Shown: positions 58,097 to 64,000 of the stretch, in pieces
Layout: each line of letters starts with the position of its first letter
How positions within the stretch are numbered: the stretch's first letter is position 1
Assembly (NCBI RefSeq): GCF_018991925.1
Contig: NW_024738608.1
Location: 2,422,787-2,486,786 of the forward strand
DNA from: Homarus americanus
Taxonomy: Eukaryota; Arthropoda; Malacostraca; Decapoda; Nephropidae
Reading direction: 5' to 3'
DNA: 64,000 bases
The notes under the pieces: generated by a model
Database searches by the model: none
The model's input: only the letters and a program-made list of their open reading frames with translations
Told to the model about the DNA's origin: nothing
Made by a program: the position numbers and the translations under genes

Positions 58097-59250
58097 ATAG
58101 CCACCGAGACACCGGCTGATGCAGCATCATACTTCACAGACGGCTCGGTGGACCCAAAACATCATAGATCCGGAGCGGCCTTCTACACCCAAGGTCAGAC
58201 CCTCCAATGGAGACTTTCCAATGACTGCTCCACCCTACAAACAGAACTGGTAGCAATCTCAAAGGCCCTACAACACAACACAACAAGTCCGTCATAATTC
58301 ACACGGACTCGAAATCGGCCATGCAGGCGCTGCAACACAGTCAACCAAGAGACAACGTCCACATCATCACCTCGATCCTCGCACAGCTACAGGAATTCCA
58401 AAGCCAAAACCGACCAGTCGTCTTACACTGGATTCCCAGTCATGTAGGGATCGGAGGAAACGACGTGGCAGACGAAGCAGCCTAGGCAGCTACACGTTCT
58501 AGTAGCGTACACATCCAAGTTCCAGCAAGCGTGCAACAGATCAAGAATCACCTCAGAAAGACTACCAAGCTCCACATCAAAAAGAGCTTCCTTCACGCAC
58601 TCAACGCTGGTTCCCAATCAGCCAAATGGTACCTGGCGGCCACAAAAGGGGAACCACCTTTCGCTGACAAGAAAACTCCAAGACAAACCCAAGTCAGCCT
58701 TCATCGACTACGACTAGGGTACAAGTGCTCCTGGCAGATGATCGGAAATGACGTCATGGAATGCACCTACTGTCAGGAGCCAGCAGCCAACCCACTTGAA
58801 CACTATCTCCTCGATTGCGAGGTCACACAAAGCCTCCGAAACAGAACTCAAATCTCCCAAGAAACACACACAACACCAGCGGCCACTCTAACCCGAAAGG
58901 CCCATACAGACCACATTCACCACCTACTCCGGGTCATCACACGATACCCACCACCCAGATAGCTTAGAAAGCATCCTCTCCCAGCAAGTGCGGACCCCAG
59001 TTCGGGGGGCGCGCCACTCCGAAACTGACCACGTCCAAGAGTGGGGGTTGGTGGTAAGCGTCCACTGATCGGGGGTCTGCTCACACTTGCAACCTGCAGT
59101 ATCCCTCCAATCTGCAGGTGGGACCACCTCCAATCCCAAATCCGGTCTGGCTGCTCCTGGAGCTCCAGCCGGAACCACCAAACGGGCCGCCTACAGGCAA
59201 AGGCCCGTGTCGGACTACGGTCCGACAATCTCTACAACAACAACAACAAC
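58097..59250 (+). mobile_element. LINE 3' fragment (RNase H and zinc knuckle) inserted in the 3' LTR
   Basis: It begins within the RNase H domain: ASYFTDGSVD (58127), then HTDSKSAMQAL, WIPSHVGIGGNDVADEAA, and a C-terminal knuckle CTYCQEPAANPLEHYLLDC (C-x2-C-x9-H-x4-C). A frame change lies near 58280 and a TAG near 58484. The 3' UTR ends in ACAACAACAACAACAAC at 59234-59250. At the target, the LTR segment with the TATA box (CCGCTATATAAGAC) is missing, so the insertion deleted a few tens of bases. Confidence 0.88.
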
Positions 59251-59474
59251 TGACCTGCCCCTTCTTCTAGCTACAGCCGCAGCAAGCAACACCTCCTCTG
59301 AGCACCCTCACCAACCAGCTCTCCCTACTCACGCTTGTAGCCACGCTGCCTCCTCCCAGCACCAGCCACCATGCTGCATTGTACATCCAATATAATATGT
59401 ATACAGAGAGCACATTGTGAGTCTCCTTTCTCCATCCCATCCTGAGTGTGAACCCAAAGATAACGTACCCTACA
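59251..59474 (+). mobile_element. Remainder of the 3' LTR
   Basis: TGACCTG at 59251 joins the LTR body (AGCAAGCAACACCTCCTCTG, CACCAACCAGCTCTCCCTAC) and ends TACCCTACA at 59474, followed by the target duplication GGCT. Confidence 0.9.
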
Positions 59475-59703
59475 GGCTCATCTTAAGTCGTATAAATCAA
59501 ATATGGCTGCAGTCGCTGGAACCGTCCGTGTTAATCTGTCGGTGGAAGCGTTCGGTAGTAGGTTATGTTTGTTTGCAAACTAATAAAATAGCGAAAAGTG
59601 TTATTCCTGCAACTAATTTGCGGTGTTCTCGACTTATGGGAGTTGTCTTCACTCTTCAGTACAAAACAAGTCGACAATTGGTGGTTTACGCGTGACACCC
59701 CTG
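59475..59703 (+). other. Right arm of the inverted duplication; possible first exon of a plus-strand gene
   Basis: It contains AACTAATTTGCGGTGTTCTC and GGTGGTTTACGCGTG, ending CCCTG|GTAAGTC at 59703. An ATG at 59502 (ATGGCTGCAGTCGCTGG) opens a frame that soon stops. It may be a noncoding first exon; no downstream acceptor is assigned. Confidence 0.4.
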
Positions 59704-59789
59704 GTAAGTCTTATGTACCGCTAATTTAAAACTATTGTATAGTTCCTAGGTTTGATTAATAACACAAAACTCAGGCCCCTTCACACGAA

Positions 59790-60285
59790 CGTTTTTGGTA
59801 ATTTCTGAGACCACTGGGCAGGGCATGAAGGGTGGGGGAAATTGTGGGTAAAACACGGCGAAAAACTGATCATAAGCCACCAAAATAATGTTTCTACATG
59901 CTTTGTACGCGACGATATTAATTATTTAGCGTAAATACTCCGAAATTTCTTCCTAGTTTCCGCGTGTTGTCTGTTTACAACCTACCCACTCGGTCGGAGA
60001 GTTCCCTGTCCACAGAAAACGTAAAATTACTACTTTACGCTTCAACAAAGTTGCTTTCATTGGTACCAGATATCAATATAAGTACTTTTTTTTAAAATAG
60101 TGGAGAGTCTGGGGAGCAAAACCCCTCGGCTAGGAAATTAGTGAAGGTGAGGTAGGTTCCTTTGGTTGGCTAAGTGAGGTTCTATTAGGGTTTAGTAAAT
60201 GTGGCCTCTTAAAATACTTATTTTAAAATAAGAATACATGTGAAAAAATGAACGAAATCAAATAACTTATTCTGGTGGTAGTGCT
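59790..60285. repeat. Dispersed repeat R1, copy 3
   Basis: The longest copy of the repeat seen at 51150 and 52530; the right edge meets the inverted part of the LINE at about 60290. Confidence 0.6.
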
Positions 60286-60296
60286 GTTTTTGGACA

Positions 60297-60985
60297 TTAC
60301 AGCATTATTTCCCGCGCGGGAGAATCCGGATGGTTTAAAAAATTATTGAAATTCAATTGCGGGGAGTCCAGGGGGATGGCTGCTGCCCGAGCTTCCCTCT
60401 GTTTGCGGCGAATTTGGGTCCTAAGCTGTAAAAGTGTTCGAGGAACAACGTAGTCAGGTGTGGCCTTGTTGCAGCCAGTCTTGGCAAGGCCATCTGCTGC
60501 CTCATTCCCCAAGATACCGACATGACTGGGTATCCATAGGAATGTCACAGGACGGCCTGCATCCTGTAGTGTGGATGTTAACCCTCGTATTCGGAGGATG
60601 AGGTCCTTATTTTCCCCTGATCCAAATGCGATCCCGTCTAGAGCAGACCTGGAATCGCAGCAGGCAAGCAAGGGGCAGAAACCATCGCTTCTTCCTCAGC
60701 AAGAAGGGCAGCAAGGAGGGCTAGTAGTTCAGCCTGAGTGGAGGATGCCCCGTCAGAAACTCTGAGAGACAGTTTGATAGGCTCAGGGGCATCAGGACGG
60801 GAGATGTAGACACCAGCCCTGGCCCGACCTGTAGCGGGGTCAACAGAACCATCAGTGTAGAGGACGACCCTACCTGGGGACCAGTGGGCGATCCTGGAGA
60901 GGTGGTATTTGCAGAGAATAACAGGGTTCACGTGGGATTTCGGGAGCGGTCCACTTAGGGCAATCACTTCAGGTTGAAAATCCAG
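60297..60985 (-). pseudogene. LINE RNase H segment, inverted 5' part of a twin-primed insertion
   Basis: On the minus strand FSPWLDFQPEVIALSGP (from about 60990) leads into VVLYTDGSVDPATGRARAG, SSTQAELLALLAAL, then, after a frame change near 60665, CCDSRSALDG and LWIPSHVGILGNEAADGLAK. These are the RNase H metal-binding motifs of a LINE. It ends SPAREIM then TAA at about 60300. It continues directly into the plus-strand segment when element order is followed. Confidence 0.85.
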
Positions 60986-61530
60986 CCAGGGAGAAAATGA
61001 GACAAACCAACAGCAGGGGTGACCTCCGTAAACTACCTGACTTCTCGTATGTCTATGGGAAAGGGTCGCGGAAAGGGGACGTGATTGCTGCCCGTATCAT
61101 CATTGGGTATGACTTTGCTTGGGAGATTGGTATCCCCGCATCCCCTGAGCAACGCTCTTGTGCATTATGCAGAAGACCCGACAGCCTCACCCTCATCCAC
61201 TACCTCCTAAGATGTCACCATGCACAACGCTTCCGCGACGCCTGCTGGACCACCACTCCACGACCCCCTGACGGAGACACGATGATCCTCCCCATACTGG
61301 CCAGATATGATGTAAATAACATTGATTATGTGAAAAGGAATATCCTTCCTTCCTTAGGCTTTAGTAAGCCCCTTTATAATATATATACTGTATATACTTG
61401 TCACACTTGCCAGATGCTTCTGGTGTTGTTGTACAGGGGTACCTGGTGACAGCACTAGGATCCCGCTTCTTCTATCAAGGAATAAACAATTGAAATTGAA
61501 TTGAAATTGAAATTGAATTGAATTTCAATG
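60986..61530 (+). mobile_element. LINE 3' part, sense half of the twin-primed insertion, with TTGAAA tail
   Basis: The frame from about 60985 reads PAREKMRQTNSRGDLRKLPD, then the zinc knuckle CALCRRPDSLTLIHYLLRC (same spacing as in the LINE at 58097), ending TGA at 61447-61449. The 3' tail is ATTGAAATTGAA-type repeats at 61486-61526. The PARE[IK]M overlap with the inverted part shows both halves come from one element. Confidence 0.87.
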
Positions 61531-61869
61531 AGACAGTTAGCAAGCAACGTGAGCGGGAAAATTCAAGTGCTGGAAATGCTCACCTCTCACCTCTACTTCC
61601 AAACCACGGTGTGAAAAAACACGCCGAGAGTTCTAGAATTCTTCATATGGTAATGGAGTACTTTAGACCAAGGTCTATAGATTGTCTAGAATGGACTATA
61701 GACTATAGACCTTGCCTCAGACGAGCATGTTTTCCTGTGCGTGAGTAGTGGTGCATCTCTGGTAGGGGCTGGAGGTGCCTATGAGTATTTTTGTCAGCTG
61801 TGTATTTTCAATTATTTGTTTATTATGAATGCATTTTGGATTGTATATTTAGAAATAGAATATATTGTA

Positions 61870-61945
61870 TGGATATGTGAGCGATAGGGGTTGGGTGTCA
61901 ACGGGACTGCTGCAGTTTCCTCCAATCTTATGTTTTCATATATAT
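61870..61945 (+). mobile_element. Tiny CR1/L2-like LINE 3' end
   Basis: ATATGTGAGCGATAGGGGTTGGGTGT and CTGCAGTTTCCTCC...CTTATG match the last bases of the LINE family (as at 11281-11368). Confidence 0.75.
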
Positions 61946-61987
61946 GAGCAATAATGATGAAAATATAATGAAATATTGCAGAGCGTC

Positions 61988-62155
61988 ATGGCAGCCCATC
62001 TTGATACTGAATTTCCAGTAGTGGAAATGCAAAAGCGACCTATAGTATGGGATACTTCAACAGAAGAGTACAAAGATAAAAATAGGAAAGTTGTAGTCTG
62101 GATTGAGGTTTGTCGCTCACTAATTGACGTCTATGAAGAGAAAATACATGACTGA
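61988..62155 (+). pseudogene. Start of a MADF domain, truncated
   Basis: A 55-codon frame follows a possible acceptor AATATTGCAG at 61981. It encodes MAAHLDTEFPVVEMQKRPIV and then WDTSTEEYKDKNRK..VWIEVCRSL, which matches the first helix pair of MADF domains (RPxLWD...Y.....K...W). MADF domains bind DNA in Adf-1-like factors and in some transposon regulators. The frame stops at TGA 62153-62155 before the domain ends, unless a donor at GAG|GTTTGT (62107) splices to an exon I cannot find. Either a first exon or a relic. Confidence 0.55.
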
Positions 62156-62567
62156 AAAAGAATCTTTCTACACAATATATTATGTCCTAAATCTCAGTTA
62201 CCCATACCCTACTGCCATGTCACTTTTTCAACAACACTGTTAAAGTATATACTGAATGTATCCCTACTTTTGTCAGCCTACCTCCCACGTTGCAATACTC
62301 CTCAAATCCTGCGATCACCAACCAGTGCCGGATTTAGACCTGTGGAGGCCCATGGGCAGCCTCTTTGTGGAGGCCCCCCTCATTATAACCCAAGAGGGTG
62401 GGGTGGCGAGTGAAGCGAGCTTAAACATCTGGGAGTTCCGGGGGGCGCTGTAAGCCCCCCGGGAAAATTTTGAAATTTGAACACATGTTTGGAGAATTTT
62501 GAAGCCATATGCAGTTATATTGAGGAAATTAGAACATTGAGAAATTTTTAATTAACTGTATATTTAT

Positions 62568-63172
62568 TGTTACGAACCCCTCAACCCAGCACTACGAACC
62601 ACGCCATCTATTGTCTTGATCTACCTACCCAGCACCACGAGCAACGCCATCTAGGGACGAGACACGAGTATGACTCGTCTTAGTTAACACTCCGGGGTTT
62701 CCCTTCTCCATATCCTGGTTGTTGCGTCACTTCCTCCAAGTCTTCTTTGTGAGCTCCAATTCGAGGAGAGAGACTTGGCTCTGGGAAGTGACCACAGGAT
62801 CATCTATCCTCTAAACCTACGGCACAGTGACTACCTACCGTCTTCTACAATACTCAGCCTTACTCGTCAGCCATCTCAGCTCCTCACTTAAGTACTTGTA
62901 TCTTGTATTGCCTCCCCCACGTCCACTTGCTTCAAAATTGTTTATGTTGTATTAATATGTATATACTGTTAATGTTTAGGTTAAGTTTGGTTAAGGGTAA
63001 TTTATAAGCTGAATATTTTGTTTAGGGATTTATGGTACTTTATTATACACAACGAAAACTCGCATCCTTTGTCTACCCTTTTATAGTCCGATTGTCTTTG
63101 TTTTTTTATTGTTGTTACCTGTTGGGATCTGGGTAGACTGTTAACTATATTCTAAATCCCCAACTCGTAACA
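62568..63172. mobile_element. Solo LTR of a second gypsy-type family, target duplication TTAT
   Basis: It starts TGTTACGAACCCC and ends CAACTCGTAACA; the ends carry the TGTTACGA/TCGTAACA inverted termini common in Ty3/gypsy LTRs. TTAT flanks it at 62564-62567 and 63173-63176. Two CGCCATCTA motifs lie near its left end. Length 605 bp. Confidence 0.8.
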
Positions 63173-63176
63173 TTAT

Positions 63177-63780
63177 TGATAGTGTACAAATTCCCAACAC
63201 ACACACAAAAGTGAGACATGACTGGAGTCATTCATGTGGTTTCAAGTCGACCAGCCCTGATATAGCTACTACCGCACATGTGGAGGCTCCTGGGCAGGAG
63301 CCCTGGGACGGGATACTCAAAGTATTTACAATAGTGTATCTCCCAGTTGATTCAGTACGTCGACCCTCGAGGTTGTAAGTTCTCTGTAGCGATACCCAAA
63401 GCAAAATATCCGCCATCTTGTGATGTCACGTATTGTATCTGCATGCCGTAACTTACACGATTTTGGAAGCCCTTGTAACGGAATAAACCCAGACATAACG
63501 TATAATTTTTCTTTTGTCCTGTTAATGATGTAGCTGCCACACTTTAGTGATCGACGCCATCTATCATATCTACACAATAAATACTTACCTTAAAGTAGTG
63601 ATGGGCAGTACCATAGTTTGACAGACCTTATAATAATTTGTATTTTTTGATTTCCGCTCAATTTTTGTCTTAGTAACGTGTCTATACATCTATGAGAATT
63701 CCAGGTGATGTTTATGGTTGGTTTGTTGTTAATAAGTTAATGGGGCTCTTATGATTATGATGTAAACAGTGAAGTGTTGG
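63177..63780. other. Stretch without a recognised gene
   Basis: A CGCCATCTATCATATC motif near 63554 resembles those in the solo LTR. No supportable coding frame. Confidence 0.4.
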
Positions 63781-63784
63781 TGAA

Positions 63785-63982
63785 GTAAGAGGAGGAGATT
63801 TGATTGGTCGAAGTGACGGTGACGTGAGAGAAGGATTTGATTGGTTGAAGTGAGTGAGGACAGAGGAGGAGATTTGATTGGTTGAAGTGATGGTGACCAT
63901 AGAGGAGATTTGATTGGTTGAAGTGATGGTAGTGTTAGAGGAGATTTGATTGGTTAAAGTGATGACGTCGGAGGAGATTTAA
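63785..63982. repeat. Imperfect tandem repeat of about 36-42 bp
   Basis: Five units around GAGGAGATTTGATTGGTTGA, with spacers GTGACGGTGACGTGAGAG and the like. Confidence 0.85.
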
Positions 63983-64000
63983 TAATAATAATAATAATAA
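63980..64000. repeat. (AAT)n microsatellite at the window edge
   Basis: TAATAATAATAATAATAA runs into the window end; the full length is unknown. Confidence 0.9.

Larger units (their letters stand above)
55843..59474 (+). mobile_element. Ty3/gypsy-like LTR retrotransposon, pol deleted, target duplication GGCT
   Basis: The 5' LTR is 55843-56202 (TGTAGTGG...CCCCACA, TATA box CGCTATATAAGACC at about 55988). Next comes a primer-binding-like TGGTGACCCCCGGAG at 56205, then the internal region 56203-57953, a polypurine tract GGAGGGGAGGGGGAG at about 57936-57950, and the 3' LTR from 57954. GGCT flanks the whole at 55839-55842 and 59475-59478. The 3' LTR is split by a LINE fragment at 58097-59250 and resumes at 59251. 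The internal part codes for a Gag-like N-terminus and a Pol-like C-terminal tail only; protease, RT, RNase H and integrase core are missing, so it must move in trans if at all. Confidence 0.92.

Overview
This is eukaryotic nuclear DNA, most likely from a decapod crustacean such as a crayfish or lobster. Evidence seen directly: phased spliceosomal introns, many short CCTAA/TTAGG tracts (the arthropod telomere motif), tRNA-derived SINEs, abundant microsatellites and minisatellites, and many CR1/L2-like LINEs with an octameric TTCTTATG tail. The species is inferred, not proven. There are no operons, CRISPR arrays or rRNA genes.

Two genes look real. The first (15049-16992, +) has two coding exons and encodes a 432-residue protein with a ONECUT-type homeodomain, but no CUT domain can be found. 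Its C-terminus has an eight-residue D-[ILF]-L repeat, and about 3 kb of a 28-bp minisatellite lies about 0.5 kb upstream. The second is LSM4 (-), the U6 snRNA/mRNA-decay Sm-like protein. Three exons at 39911-40020, 43198-43378 and 47815-47955 join in perfect phase, and a probable ATG-only first exon lies at 53862-53864. It spans about 14 kb because its introns are full of transposons. Weaker gene fragments are a THAP zinc-finger sequence (54435-54829) between 31-bp inverted repeats, and the start of a MADF domain (61988-62155).

Most of the rest is mobile or tandem DNA. 0-8 kb: CR1-like LINEs, a foldback-like DNA element and a 45-bp minisatellite split by two LINEs in opposite orientation; a compact copy of the same host repeat lies at 24.75-26.2 kb. 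11.5-14.5 kb: the 28-bp minisatellite. 19-24.4 kb: simple sequence, a CR1 fragment split by a solo LTR, and a SINE split by a small LTR retrotransposon. 26-29.5 kb: hairpin MITEs and a purine-rich block. 31-33.5 kb: a solo LTR and a triple nest (LTR in LTR in a Tigger-like element). 36.7-46.3 kb: Tigger/pogo-like elements. 48-53.5 kb: LINE nested in LINE, a long hairpin and dispersed repeats. 55.8-59.5 kb: a Ty3/gypsy-like element with 4-bp target duplications and a LINE inside its 3' LTR. 60.3-61.5 kb: a LINE with the inverted 5' part typical of twin priming. 62.6-63.2 kb: another solo LTR.

The best leads are the CUT-less onecut-like gene with its neighbouring arrays, the THAP/31-bp-inverted-repeat unit that resembles a P-like element, and the insertion histories that can be read from target duplications.
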